A stretch of DNA of 58,716 nt, from positions 1 through 58,716 of the forward strand of contig LNFQ01000015.1 of assembly GCA_001567165.1 (NCBI GenBank). The letters run 5' to 3'. Below the pieces are notes generated by a model that was given only the letters and a program-made list of their open reading frames with translations, did not search any database and was not told the origin of the DNA. How positions within the stretch are numbered: position 1 is the stretch's first letter; each line of letters starts with the position of its first letter. The position numbers and the translations under genes were made by a program. Shown here piece by piece: positions 39,005-51,356 of this stretch. This stretch comes from Bacteroidetes bacterium OLB11. GTDB lineage: Bacteria; Bacteroidota; Bacteroidia; Chitinophagales; Chitinophagaceae.

Positions 39005-39044
39005 TCAACGCCTCCATAAATGAAAGCGTTGACACGCAAATATA
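39005..39044 (-). promoter_or_regulatory. greA leader: -7 box followed by hairpin and T-tract
   Basis: Minus-strand TATATTTG (39037-39044) matches TAnnTTTG, 63 nt before the greA ATG. A 7-bp inverted repeat (GCGTTGA/TCAACGC, 39026-39032 and 39005-39011) and then a T-rich stretch follow in the transcribed direction. This may be a greA promoter with a terminator-like leader, or simply the terminator of the upstream PorV-like gene ending at 39067. Confidence 0.4.
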
Positions 39045-39066
39045 AAAAATTATTTTTGTATTAAAC

Positions 39067-40155
39067 CTAATTAGATTGCTTTGCTAAGCTCATTTTAATT
39101 CCTAACACATGCACTCCACCTGCGATATTGGTTGGTTTAAATGCATATTCAAATGCAATAGCGTGAGCTTTTTCTGCATTCGATAATTTTGTTTGAAATG
39201 AAACTCCCGCACTAATTCCGGTATAAAGAGTGGTAGATTTCTGTTTTTCCATAATTCCATTTTCATAACGGTAAGCAGCTCTTAACATGAATTTTTCTTT
39301 AAAAGCATATTCTAAGCCTGCTCCTAACCAATCATTGTTGAATGCATTTGATACAAAACTTGCCATTGCTGAAAGTCTATGTTGTGGTTTTTCACTTTCA
39401 CCTGCTTTATTTTCATCTAAATAAAAATCATAAGAAGCTGCAATGTTAAGCTGAGAAGGTAAAGATGCTTTTTCGGAACGAGATTGAACCGTTAGTTGTT
39501 TTGCAAAATCAGGGCTTGTTCCATTGAAGCTAAAGCCGTCTCCTGAAAATCTTAAATTAGAACCTATGTTTCGGAGAGCAATTCCGATATGTAAGTTATC
39601 TCTTTTCCCATTTGTATATTGTACACCTGCATCAAAAGCAATTGCACTTGCTGTGATATTACTTATTGCTTCACTTACAAAAGTTGCAGAAACACCTGCA
39701 GACATATTTTTCGAAAAAGAATGACCTAAACCTACTGAAAAGTTTAGAAAACTTGGTTTATAATTTCCGATACCTCCTTCTGGTGATGTTTCTGTTGTAA
39801 TAGGAATTTCTCCAAAGCCAAAGCTCATTATATTGACCCCTAATACACCTACATCTCCAAGATTTTGAGCAAGACCAACATTGCTGATGCTCATTCCTGT
39901 ACCAGATAAATATCGCGTATGTGCAATCCCAACATCTGTTCTTTCTGTTTTGGCTAAACCTGCTACATTCAACTTCATGGCTTCAATACCAGAAACATAA
40001 GAACCATTAAGACCAAACATTCCACTTGAGCGTGTCCATGGGTTAAACAAGAGTTCTCCTGCCCCGGATTGTCCAGATCGATCTCTATTTCCGGCTAAAG
40101 CACTTGTTGCTATTAGTGTTAATACTGCTATATATTTTATTTTCTTAAGTATCAT
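39067..40155 (-). CDS. PorV/PorQ family outer-membrane protein
   Basis: Outer-membrane barrel of 362 residues with a signal peptide ending near ALAG. The mature start, with ELLFNPWTRSSGMFGLNGSYVSGIEAMKLNVAGLAKTE, is the PorV/PorQ (DUF3308-like) pattern; short strands and a Lys-Gln-Ser-Asn end follow. PorV in T9SS is the shuttle that takes substrates from the translocon to the attachment complex. This may be a paralogue dedicated to the adjacent secreted protein, from which it is separated by 32 nt in a shared operon. Confidence 0.83.
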   Translation of the reverse strand: MILKKIKYIAVLTLIATSALAGNRDRSGQSGAGELLFNPWTRSSGMFGLNGSYVSGIEAMKLNVAGLAKTERTDVGIAHTRYLSGTGMSISNVGLAQNLGDVGVLGVNIMSFGFGEIPITTETSPEGGIGNYKPSFLNFSVGLGHSFSKNMSAGVSATFVSEAISNITASAIAFDAGVQYTNGKRDNLHIGIALRNIGSNLRFSGDGFSFNGTSPDFAKQLTVQSRSEKASLPSQLNIAASYDFYLDENKAGESEKPQHRLSAMASFVSNAFNNDWLGAGLEYAFKEKFMLRAAYRYENGIMEKQKSTTLYTGISAGVSFQTKLSNAEKAHAIAFEYAFKPTNIAGGVHVLGIKMSLAKQSN

Positions 40156-40187
40156 ATTTTAATTTATAAAATTTTAATAGTTTAATT

Positions 40188-43100
40188 TTAGAAGCTTATC
40201 AAATCTACAGGTCTCATTGCTCCAAACCATTTCAGTACAGTTTCGCCAACATTCGGAATATTGACATGTATTAAATACATTCCGCTAGCTATTGGAATTC
40301 CTTTATCATTCTTTATATCCCAATCTATATAGTTTGTAGTTGCGTCGTTTTTGGTTAATTGTTCTTATTAAAGTTCCATCAATTGTGAAAATTTTAATTG
40401 TTGCTTTTGCTGGCAAATTGATAATCTTTACTCTTGTATCAACTCTTGTTTGTTCGTATTGACTGTATGCGTAATATGGATTGGGTACAGCTTGTATTCT
40501 TTTTAATAGTGCTTTTTTATCACTAGTGTAATCATTTTTGGATTCTCCAAGTTTTGCAGGTGCTAGGTCATTTGTATTAAATGTATATAATGGCCAAGCA
40601 TTATTTCGCAAACTTCCAATGTTTGTTGAATCAGGTACGTGTTGAGAATAAGGTCTTGAAACACGAATTCTCAATCTTGTTGTAGTAGGGATGATTCCGT
40701 CTTTTACATTCAGTAGTTGAAAGCCACTATTTAATAGAGGTACTCCTACCCACATTAGCGTACGGTATGCAGTACGCATGTCTAAATCTTGAGGAGAATT
40801 GGTATTTTTCTTGATTGCGCTTGCAAATTGTTGTCCTCCATCGTATTTAGTTTTAGCTACATAAATAATATGTTTCCCACCCCAAACATTTGTTCCAAAG
40901 CTTGTAAAATTGCTTGTTGGGTTCCATATTAAATCTCTACCGTTATTCCCTTTATCAAATGATGCTTCGCCAAAGTAAATGTTTAATCTTTCACCTGTTT
41001 CTACATTGATAGCATATCCAGGGAAGTAGCTCATACCAGAATCTGCAGGGTTTGTAGAATAAACTGGATTTCCTTGCTCGTCAAACTCTTTGTTCCAACC
41101 TTGGTGTTTTCTCAAGTTGTATTTAAATGCACCTCCTTCAGAGGCTGGAGATGCAATTCCTTGTGTTTCTGTCATTTCAATTACTGGGCATCTTGACCAT
41201 AATGATTTATCGGAGGTAAAGACAATGTCAATACTTTGTACTGAGTAGATACTGTTTAGTTTTCTGTCATTACTATTTGATCCAAACATTAGACCAAATC
41301 CGCAAGCTTCATTATTGATATTGCTTGCAAAGTAATAAGGCGAAAATGTTCCGTTTAGTACTTTTTCAAAAGTATTCATTTGGTCTAAGTTTCCAATATA
41401 AGCACCATTATTTTGTGTAAGGGTATTGTCAAAATCGATTGTTGAGCATTTGTTATCATTGTCCATAAATTCATTACTGAATTCACTTCCTGCTCTTATC
41501 CAGTTTTGGTAAGATTTTCCATCTTCATCTGCAACACCTGTTAACCACTTATTGTTGATATCTTCAAAAACAACATCCGAAGTTATCAACCCGTTGTCTA
41601 GTGAGGTTGGGTTGTCACCAGGTCTTATTGCTTGTTTTAAGTTAACGGAAAGTCCCCAGTCAATTTCAGGTAATCCAGTTTGGATATCATATTTTCTTAG
41701 GTATTTTTCGTTAAAATTTAAAATATTTCTTTCAGAAAAAATTGTATCTTGAGTTCCAACTTTATTTATAAACCAAGTTGTTAAAGGAGCATAAGCACCT
41801 CGTGAAGTATCAGTAGTTGGATTTGCATAGCTGCTATCTGCTTTAACCCAAATTTCGTAATCTCCTGGTTGTATCTTATTTGGATTGACTACTTGTAAAA
41901 ATACAGGAGTTTTACCTGCTTTATAAACTGGGGTTAAGGATTTATAGTTTGGAGCTTGTAAAGCTTCCATTTCTGATTCTTCTGTCAAATCAATATCATT
42001 TCCTCCATTTCCAATCCCTTCAATTTTTTTCAATTGAATACCAGTTCCATAATCTGCGTATGTTTGAACATAAATGTTTGTGTTAGCAGCGGTAGGCATA
42101 GCTTCTATTATTGAGATAGGCTGTTCTCTTCCGTCAGTTCTACTTTCTACGTATTGAATCAATTGGCTTGAATCTGGTTTAGTAGCATCAAAATCTTTAA
42201 AGTTGTTGTAACCATAAGCAATAGCAACATAATAGTATGTTTTATAATTTACTAGATTTTTAGAAGTTCCTGTTGCGAATAAGTCTTGAGTTAATTGGAA
42301 AGAGTGTGCAATTCCGGTATCGGCTCCTGTTATCATTAATTTAGGAATATATTGAGAACCTGAAACGGAAGGGTCTATTTCATAATTGATAATTGTTTTT
42401 ATACCATTTTTAATATCACACTGAAACGCGATACGTGCTTTATCCGTATTGATAGATCCATCCTTTGCTCTTATATCTGAAAGAGCGACTAACCCATCTT
42501 TTAATTGATAAACGATATACCCTTCAAATTTATACAATGTATCGATTGAGCCATTAGAGATTGCTCTTTTAGAAACTTCTCGGTATTTTGCTTGGCTTAA
42601 ATCGGTTCCATATCCTTCTTCATAGTTATTGGAAGATAATAAATTGTTTATATCAAAAACTAATTTTTTATCAAATGAACTAACAGTTACATGTGGTGCT
42701 TGAGGTCCAAAAGGCAATTTAAATTGATTATCAAATAAATCTTGTGCTTTATCATCACAAGCTTGAATTTTGGTAAAACAAGCAGATTTACCACCTCCTA
42801 CGTTTGGCACCCAAACTGCACCGATAGTGATATCATTTGGTTCAGCACCAGGAATCAAAGGGAATGGCCCAGATGAGTGAATAAATCGTCTATCATAAGG
42901 TGTGTTATTACAAGATACTTCACTCCAGCCACCTTTACAAGGATCTCCAGTAAAGATGAATTTAGTTTGAGTACCTGCACCATAAGCATTGCAAGCTGTA
43001 GTAAATAGAGAACCATCTTTCCATGAGCCTGTCATAAATCCATAAAAGTCAGATTTCTTTTGAGGGTTTCCAGTTACCGTCCAGTCGTTATTATAATAGG

Positions 43101-44192
43101 TGAATGCTGTCATTTTTAATTCGACCATTTTTGTACCGTCAAAGTATTTTGGGCCTTTAAAATAATCGACACCTACCATTGGTATTTCAAATCCGTATCC
43201 TTGAGCTCCCTCGTCATATCCATCTCCATTGTATAAAATACCAAGCCCTCTAGCTGTGTCACAACCAACAAAATCATCGAATGCATAACCGAGGTCAGCA
43301 TCTGACCATGTTGACATGTATGTTGAATCTACCTTGAGGTACTGTAATTAAATACTTTGTAGTTGTAGAAAGTCGCTTCGTTTAAACAGTCGTTTGTAGA
43401 GAATGCGAAAGCGGCTGCATGTATTTCTAATCCAATTGCTTCAGATTGTGTTTCTGTTTTCGCATTACCTTTATCATTAAATACCCACCATATATATTGG
43501 TCTCCTAGTATTGACGGATAATCCCCTTTGTGCCAATTATAAACACCGTCATTATCAACATCTACAAAAGGTGCGAATTCTCTATTGGGTAATTGCATCG
43601 GAGCACCACCTGCTGTGAGTACTTCTGAATTCCCTTTTGCTGGCCATTCTTTAATAACTTGGGCTATTTTATCTTCATTATTTTGGATAATTGATTCTAT
43701 TTGAGCAGGGTCCGTAACACCTAGTGTTAATCCTTTAAATTTATTTATGTCTGAGGCATTTATTTTCCAAAATCTATCCCAGTTTGCACAAGTTTGTGCT
43801 GTAATACCCGCTGCATTATCTAAAGGACCTGACCAATAATCATTACCGGTTTGTCTATAAGTTTGTGCTGCTACTTTTAACTCATTTGTTGTGTGATCAA
43901 TTCCACCTATCCAAATTGACCCTGCAAAAAGTGAGTTTTTATTGCTGCTTTTTGGCACTTCATAAGCAGCAGATGAGCTTGGTCTATCCCACCACATATC
44001 ACCTCCTGTCATTAACCTAGCCCTTACATTGTTTATGTCCAAGTCAATAACTGCGGTTGTGTTATCACATCCAGCCGCTGTTTTATTTAATCCATTTTGC
44101 TGTGATGTTGGTCTTTGTCCAACATTAGGCATGGCTAAAATATTTATTGCTAAACAGTTAAAGAAAGTTGTAATCAAAAAAATCTTTCTCAT
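40188..44192 (-). CDS. Large secreted protein, T9SS-like C-terminus (two frameshifts)
   Basis: Exported protein of about 1334 residues with a signal peptide ending near ILAMP. The N-terminal region holds VRARLMTGGDMWWD and NSLFAGSIWIGGIDH; later come DVDNDGVYNWHKGDYP and DDFVGCDTARGLGILYNGD. The latter lies in a second frame that follows a missing base near 43332-43337. The written C-terminus is scrambled after DGTLIRTIN. Reading the T5 run at 40348-40352 as four restores NDATTNYIDWDIKNDKG, GMYLIHVNIPNVGE and VLKWFGAMRPVDLISF, ending at 40188. That end resembles a FlgD/T9SS sorting fold with a distinctive WFGAMRP tail. It lies between a TonB receptor and a PorV-like gene. Confidence 0.8.
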
Positions 44193-44217
44193 ATATTTTA
44201 TAAATTATTTTTGTGTT

Positions 44218-47200
44218 TTAAAAATTAAGTGAAAATCCTATGTAAATTCTTCTTGGGTTGTTAAAATTATCCGGACTTATTAATCTATATCTATATAAGT
44301 CAATATAAGATTGTTGGAACTGAATATTTGATAATGATTGTTGTCCTTGAGGTGAATTTAAATATCCGTCATCATCACCAACACCAGTATATCGATATAC
44401 AGATAATGTATTTCGTGTATTGAGTAAATTAGTGATATAGGTGTAAACGTTCAATCCAATTGGCTTTCCGTCTTTTATTACTTTCCCTTCTGCGTCTTTT
44501 TTTACGTCCGATATTTGTGATTAAGAAGTCTTTATCGATACGTGTGCTTACTTCAAATTGCCATGGTAATCTTGAACCATTTATTGTACCTTGTAGAGGA
44601 ATACTTTGGAAGTCTCCACCAACTATTGGAGTAGCCACAGAAGCTCTAGTATATGGCTCACCACTTCTTGCTCTCATGAAGATATTGATACCTGCATTTT
44701 TAAATGGATAGCTTCCTGAAATTTCGGGTCCTTTAAATTGTTCACTATAACGGTAGTCCACAGTGTAGTTGATTGTATGTCTTGTATCAACTGCTAATGG
44801 GAATACTGTTCTTAAATTAGGTTGTCCTGTTGCAAGTAATGAAGATTGCGTTGTAGTAGAAGAACCAGTCCCTTCTGCAAATTGTAAGGTGTATGCTAAT
44901 TGCATTCTCAATGGACCTACTCTTCTATATTCTAAATTTACTTTCAAACCTTTTGTTGATGAGAAATCTCTATTCCCAAAAGAAGTGTATTGAATTGGGT
45001 AAGCCAAAATGAAATTTTGCATTTGAATTTGGTTTTTCCTTTCTCTATAATATGCTTCGATTGTAAGTCCTGCTGTTTTTGATAGGGCTTGTTGATAGCC
45101 GATAGTATAGTTTATCGCTTTTTCCATTTTTAAATTTGCATTACCTATGGTAGTTTGTCTTTCAGCTAGGAAATAGTAATCATCAGGAGTTACGAAGTTG
45201 CTAGAACTTGGTGTTTGAGTAATGACATCATAGTTACCATAGAATAATGATTTATCAGAAACAGGAAAAGCAAATTGAATCCTTGGAGTAAAAGTTACTT
45301 CTGGTTTATAATCAACAAAAGAAGAATTTGGATTAAATGAATTTGATTTTATACTATCTGATTTATTTTGCAACCAAGGTTGGATAGGCATTCCTCCTGC
45401 ATATAATCCCGATAGGATAGTAGGGTCAGAGATTTCTTTTCCGAATGGGTCATACCAAGTATCTCCTTTTCTATAACCTACAATAGTTGGTTTTTGAGAT
45501 TGGTTATTATCGATGTATGGGACATAGTTTGAGTCAAATGTACTAGGCAAAGGAGCTTGGTTATTATTGTTGGTTTTGTCAATAGCAACATTATAAGTTC
45601 CTGGTTTCAAATCACCATTTTTCTTAATTCCATATAGTGAGTATGGGTCTTTTAATACTTTTTGGTTTGCATCATATCTATCGACACGCAAGCCAATATT
45701 GAAGTTAAGGTCTTTATATGAGAATTTATCTAGGATATATCCGAACATATAAATTGGTCTGAATGCTCCAATTGGTCTTTCAAAATCTCCTCTTGCATCT
45801 TTTTTCGTCCAAAAATCATTAAAACTTGGATTTGATTTTGTTTTTTTACCTAAATAATCATAACCCCAGTATTGAACATAGTCATTTCCATTATTAAATA
45901 AATCATCAGCTGAGAACATATTTAATGAGAATGTTTTAGGGTCATAATTATCGATGTCTAAATATGATTTATTCAAATATCCGTTTTTGCCGAAAATATT
46001 ATTTCTAAGTTCTTTATCAAATCTTGATTGCTCACCTGCTGAGTAATATCTATTATAGTTTATTGTGTCAAATGGTGAAGGAGTTAGTCCGTTTGCGTTA
46101 AGCTGATCGAGAGTATAATCAACTCCACCGATTCTATAAATTGGATTGTCTAAATCTAGATTTAATATATGTCTATTTGTTATTAATCTCATGAGTCCCC
46201 ATAAGCCGGATGCTGATAATGAGTATCCTCTTTGAGTTCTTTGGTCGTATCCAAGTCCAAATTGGATATTATGTGTGATAGGGTCAATTCTTTTATTATT
46301 TTTAGAGCCTTGTAAAATGTCGAGAGAAGCGTCTAAGTTAATAGATACTTGATCAACTTCACTATAAGAATATCCTGATATTTGAGCTCCTACTCCTGTC
46401 CATAGAGAATAGTTTGATTGAGGGGCATCTCCATTTCTAAGACCAAGATATCGTTGAATATCTGTTAAATTGTTAATAGGAAATCTACCATCTGCATATA
46501 CTGCTTTTGTGTAATTTTCCAATAAAGGATTTATGCCTGCCGGTTGAAAGGTCACGGAATCACTAAAATCACCTAAATACTTAATTCCCATAAACCCACC
46601 TGCAGCAGTGTCAATCGTGTATATTGGTCGTCTATATGTTGTGAATTTTCCAAGATAGCCATAGTTAAATATATCTCTTTTGTGTGTTGGGTTTGCACCT
46701 TCGCTATAATCTTTTTGATATGAGAATTGAAGAGAATAATATGCGTTTTTAATAGCCGATTTTTTACTATCATCTTTTTCTTTAGATGATGGTTTTCCTA
46801 AGCGTTGGTATAATCTTAAAAATCCTCTACCACTATATGCTTTACTTATTTGATTTGCTTCAGGAGCAAACAGTGAATTAGAAAACGCCCATCCTCTACC
46901 ATATGAATAGGTTAAGTAAGAGCCTAATGTCACGTTGATATTTTCTGTCGGTTGATAATCTAATTTTCCTAAATAATTCAAACCATAAGTTTGCCCATAT
47001 TCTTTTGCTCTCGCTTTTTCCATATCATCTGTTGTGATCATTTCTCCAGCTCTCACAAAACTACCTGTTCCGTTTGGATTTGGAATGATAGGCGTTTCTT
47101 GTATTTCTTTTAATTTGTCTTTTTTAATTCTGTTTAGCTTATAGTAATAAGGGTTATTATCTTTATCATAGGTTCCTGATGCATTGATTACGAATCCTAT

Positions 47201-48028
47201 CACGGGTCTTTTCACTCCACCATCTTTTTTGCTAATTAATGGTCCTGATAAGTCTAAAGATACCATATTGTTATTGTATCCATCTACCGAATGTTGATAT
47301 TGTAATCCACCAGATAATTCTTTTTGTATTCCTCTTGTAGTAATCCCAATAACCGCACCGGTTGCATTTCCATATTTAGCACTCAATCCGTTGCTCATTA
47401 ATTCTAATCTATCAATTGCAGCTGGAGGAAAATTAGCAGAACGTCCTGCTCGTAATGGGATACCATCAACGATAACCAATGTGCTAGAAGAGCGATCTCC
47501 ACCTACACTCAAATTATTATCTCCTTGCTTTCTTTGATAAGTCCCACCCATCATACTCACCATGTCGGTTGTATTTAATGTTGGTGCTTTTTTAATGTCT
47601 GCACCAACCATTACACCGGAAGATGGATCTCCTGGATCAACTAAAGGTTTACGATATCGACTTGCTTTAATCACAACTTCTCCTTTAGGAGTTGCTGCTG
47701 GCTTTTTCTCTAATTTTGCATCCACTTTTCTTCTACCTTCATTACCTAATGGTATGCCGGATATTTCTTCCGTAACCATCCCTACAAAGGATATTTTCAC
47801 TGTGTATTCTCCTGGCTGTAAGGGCTTGATGGAATAGTTCCCATTTAAGTCAGTTTTGGCTCCTCCTTTTAATATACCCCCTTGAAACGCTTGTACTGTT
47901 GCAAAGTCAAGACCTTCCCCTTTTTCATCTGTGACACGTCCATAAATTTCACCAGCTACTGCTTGTCCAAAACTAGTATTATTTGCAACAAAAATTAGAA
48001 GTGCTAATAATCGTAATGTTTTCATCAT
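44218..48028 (-). CDS. TonB-dependent receptor with carboxypeptidase-like domain (frameshifted)
   Basis: Outer-membrane transporter of 1269 residues. A signal peptide ends near SFGQ. A carboxypeptidase-regulatory-like domain follows (YGRVTDEKGEGLDFATVQ, LNGNYSIKPLQPGEYTVKISFVG), then a plug domain (GVMVGADIKKAPTLNTTDMV, VIVDGIPLRAG, LSAKYGNATGAVIGI), and a large barrel. The C-terminal 75 residues (NVYTYITNLLNTRN to IYIGFSLNF with terminal Phe) are in another frame. They join if the seven-T run at 44497-44503 is six. No SusD partner follows; a secreted protein and a PorV-like protein do. The substrate is unknown. Confidence 0.9.
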
Positions 48029-48501
48029 AAATTATGTATTATTAATTTAGCTTGTAAATATATGTTAAAGTTCCAATTCTAATCATTTTTTTAGAAAACA
48101 TTTTTTTTCAATATAAATGATTATATTCGTATGTCATTCAAATTCAAACAATTGCATTCATCTATATTTTTAGTATTTTTTGTTCTAATTCAAATTACAT
48201 ATTCAGTTCATTGTAATAAAAAAATTCTATTTCAATTCAATTGCTATTGGTAAATTGTATTATGTTTTATATTTTGATATCAATTTTATAATCTTTTTCA
48301 TTCAAAATTTCGAATGATTCATTGGGGTTTAATAAAAGAAAAATAAAAATTAGGTTTCAGTATATCTATAATGAAATCCAAAAAAAAATTGAAATGAGCG
48401 TTTACGCACTTTATCTTTTTTACAAAATTCCAATATCCTACCCCTACTCCTCTTCATTTTTTGATATATATTTACCCTCTACTAAATGATTCTTTATATT
48501 T
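48029..48501. other. AT-rich divergent intergenic region
   Basis: This 473-nt spacer lies between the TonB receptor (leftward) and the M1 peptidase (rightward). It has no supportable ORF or RNA gene. A minus-strand TATATTTA at 48055-48062 and a plus-strand TATATTTA at 48467-48474 are each one mismatch from the -7 box and correctly placed for the flanking genes. A near-palindrome, CATTC...GAATG, lies at 48299-48316. Several TTCAA and CAATTG words recur between 48130 and 48250. Confidence 0.45.
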
Positions 48502-50355
48502 ATGAAATCTAATATTTTATGGATTCTATTGATAGCTGTCATCTCTTGCAATTCGCCTATTCAGCAGAATGAGCATGTGTTAAATGTGAAAACTCATTCT
48601 TTTGCAAACTTGGACGATGTGAAGACGACTCACCTTGAATGGGATGCTCAAATTGATTTTGATAAAAAACAAATACAAGGTATGGCTAGTTGGCATTTTA
48701 AAAATTTAAACAATGCTCCGTTTTTGATATTAGATATTTTTGATTTAAAAATAGAATCGGTTCGTGTTCAAGATAAAAATGTAAATTATTCTCTCACAAA
48801 AAATAACGAGCATTATGGACAAGGATTATTGATTCCAATTGAGAAAAATGATAGCGTTGTTTCAATTCAATATCATACCGGTCCAAATGCCACAGCCCTT
48901 CAGTGGCTTGAGCCAGAGCAGACTGCCGGCAAGCGACTTCCTTATTTATTTACACAGTGTGAAAGCATTCATGCTCGCTCTTTACTTCCATGTCAAGATG
49001 CACCTCAAAATCGAATTACTTATAGTGCAAAGGTAAAAACACCTAAAGGAATGCTAGCACTGATGAGTGCCAAAAATCCTATTCAAAAAAATGATGACGG
49101 AATTTATCAATTTGAAATGGAGCTCCCGATTCCAACATACTTAATCGCCTTAGCAGTTGGAGATATCGAGTATCAAGCGATTGATAATCGAACAGGTGTT
49201 TACACCGAACCTTCAGAGCTTAAACAAGCAGCGATAGAGCTCAGCGATATTCCAAATATGATGAAAGCCGCTGAAAAAATAGGAGGCCCATATCGTTGGG
49301 GAAAATATGATGTATTGATAGCTCCTCCATCTTTTCCTATTGGAGGTATGGAAAATCCTCGCTTGACGTTTGCAACACCCACTATTATTGCCGGAGATAA
49401 AAGTTTGGTTTCGCTTATCGCTCATGAAATGGCTCATAGTTGGAGTGGCAATCTTGTGACAAATGCTCTTTGGGGAGATTTGTGGCTCAATGAAGGATTT
49501 ACAACCTATTTTGAAAGAAGAATTATGGAAGAAATCAACGGGAAAGAATATACTGAAATGCTTTGGGAGCTTGGGTTTCAAGATATGATGTCTGATTATC
49601 AAGAAGCAGGTGAAAATACAGGTGATTTAAAACTGAAAGTTGATTTGACTAACCGTGAACCGGAAGCCGCATTTTCAAATATCCCTTACGAGAAAGGAGC
49701 AATTTTTTTAAGAACGATAGAAGAGCAAGTTGGTAGAAAAAAATTTGATTTGTTTCTAAATGATTATTTCACAGGTCATGCTTTTCAAACCATGACGACT
49801 GAAAAGTGCATTTCGTTTATGGATCAGCATTTATTTGATGGAGATACCAATGCTAGAAATCAAGCCTTAGTTTTAGATTGGATTTATAAATCAGCACTCC
49901 CAAATAATTGTACAAAAATAAATCCAAAACGATTTGCTATTGTCGATAATGAGAGAGAAGTGTTTGAGAAAAATGGAGATATCGCAACGATTCATCCGCA
50001 GAAGTGGAGTACGCATGAATGGTTACAATTTTTGAGAAAACTTCCTCATCCATTTGCTAAAGAAAAAATGAGTTTATTGGATAAAACATTTCATTTGAGT
50101 GATTCTAAAAATGCAGAGATTGCAGATGAATGGTATAAATTAGCAATTAGCTCTGATTACGACTTTGCCTTTCAAAATATGGAAGTTTTTTTAGCAAAAG
50201 TAGGTCGAAAAAAATTCCTTGAGCCACTCTATGGAGAATTAATAAAAACAGAAAAAGGGAAACAATATGCAAAGAAAATATTTGAACAATCAAAAGCCAA
50301 TTATCATCCTTTGACTACTATAAAAATTGCTAAAATGATAGAAGGAAAGCCATAA
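48502..50355 (+). CDS. M1 family aminopeptidase lipoprotein (LTA4-hydrolase-like)
   Basis: Zinc metallopeptidase of 617 residues. The N-terminus has a lipobox (IAVISC, Cys16), so it is probably a lipoprotein. The substrate-binding GGMEN (281-285) and the zinc site HEMAHSW (His308, His312) with the following NE (Glu331) are intact. The C-terminal helical region after about residue 460 (DWIYKSALPNN, WLQFLRKLPHPF, FEQSKANYHPLTTIKIAKM) matches the leukotriene A4 hydrolase-type end. It likely trims N-terminal residues from peptides in the periplasm or at the surface. Confidence 0.93.
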   Translation: MKSNILWILLIAVISCNSPIQQNEHVLNVKTHSFANLDDVKTTHLEWDAQIDFDKKQIQGMASWHFKNLNNAPFLILDIFDLKIESVRVQDKNVNYSLTKNNEHYGQGLLIPIEKNDSVVSIQYHTGPNATALQWLEPEQTAGKRLPYLFTQCESIHARSLLPCQDAPQNRITYSAKVKTPKGMLALMSAKNPIQKNDDGIYQFEMELPIPTYLIALAVGDIEYQAIDNRTGVYTEPSELKQAAIELSDIPNMMKAAEKIGGPYRWGKYDVLIAPPSFPIGGMENPRLTFATPTIIAGDKSLVSLIAHEMAHSWSGNLVTNALWGDLWLNEGFTTYFERRIMEEINGKEYTEMLWELGFQDMMSDYQEAGENTGDLKLKVDLTNREPEAAFSNIPYEKGAIFLRTIEEQVGRKKFDLFLNDYFTGHAFQTMTTEKCISFMDQHLFDGDTNARNQALVLDWIYKSALPNNCTKINPKRFAIVDNEREVFEKNGDIATIHPQKWSTHEWLQFLRKLPHPFAKEKMSLLDKTFHLSDSKNAEIADEWYKLAISSDYDFAFQNMEVFLAKVGRKKFLEPLYGELIKTEKGKQYAKKIFEQSKANYHPLTTIKIAKMIEGKP

Positions 50356-50443
50356 ATTTTTAAACTCAAATACGAATTCAGTAATTGGGTTAAAATCGTT
50401 TTGAAAAACCTTTTATAGCAAAATGCGATTGTGTAATTGAGCT

Positions 50444-51314
50444 TTAATTGACATTATCCCAACGTCTTTCTTTATACCAAAATTCTGTTTTCTCTTTATT
50501 GAAAATTCGATATTTGAGAGAGAAATAAATACCATAAGCTTGGTTGATTGTTGTCGCTCTTTTCCCTGTAGATGTTGCTGATTCACGGTATTTTATTTGC
50601 AAATTATAAATATCAAATGGATTAACAATCGGTGGGTCGTTTTGAATCGATATTGAATTTTTTGCATTACTTTCAACTGAATTTATACCCATATCCATAC
50701 GCCCTCCAAACCCAAAGACAAGATTTTCGTTCAGTAAAAAATCTAAACCTAGTGTTCCAAAAAATGTTCAAATCGGTTTTGTTATAAATAGGTTCGGCAA
50801 GCTCTCCAACTACAAGAACAGTGTCACGCATGCTAACATTTAAATCGTTTATGTCTAAAATATATCGGTCATTATTATACTCAATTAACTCATAACGCTC
50901 TTTGTAATTCGTAAGAAACCCATAATTAGCACCGATTGTAGCTGCTAGTGATACTTGTCTTCGTATGTTTGTTCCAAACTGCAGACTAGCACCAATTCTA
51001 AAATAATTTAATCGGCTGTAAGCATAAAAGCTTGAGCTGTCCTCGTATTTTCCATTATAGTTTTGCCCGCTTTGATTATAAGAAGCGATTGCAGAAATAC
51101 CAAGTGGAATGGCTTTAAAAAGCGTAAAGTGATAGCCGGCACTCACTCCAACTCCAGGTTTAAAGGTGGGCAAATAATCGCCTTGTTTTTTATCGTCTTT
51201 GTTTAGCAAAGAAGTATTGCTAATGCTAGTAAAAATACCGATTCGGCCTTCATTTTGAGCAAAGACAGTTTGATATATAAATGTGACAAACAGGAGTGTG
51301 ATGATTCTTTTCAT
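50444..51314 (-). CDS. Outer-membrane beta-barrel protein (frameshifted)
   Basis: Exported beta-barrel of 289 residues once repaired. A signal peptide ends near TVFAQ, and alternating strands such as GVGVSAGYHFTLFKAIPLGISA follow. The written frame becomes Trp/Arg-rich after DLNIF. Reading the six-A run at 50759-50764 as five restores GTLGLDFLLNENLVFGFGG and joins GRMDMGINSVESN, ending FYKER-like at 50444. It shares SLLNKDDKK with SMLNNKDDQ in the adjacent gene, so the pair are probably distant paralogues. No function known. Confidence 0.75.
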
Positions 51315-51356
51315 TTGAGAGTATTCTAAATCGATTGCTTTATGATATAGGTATTT

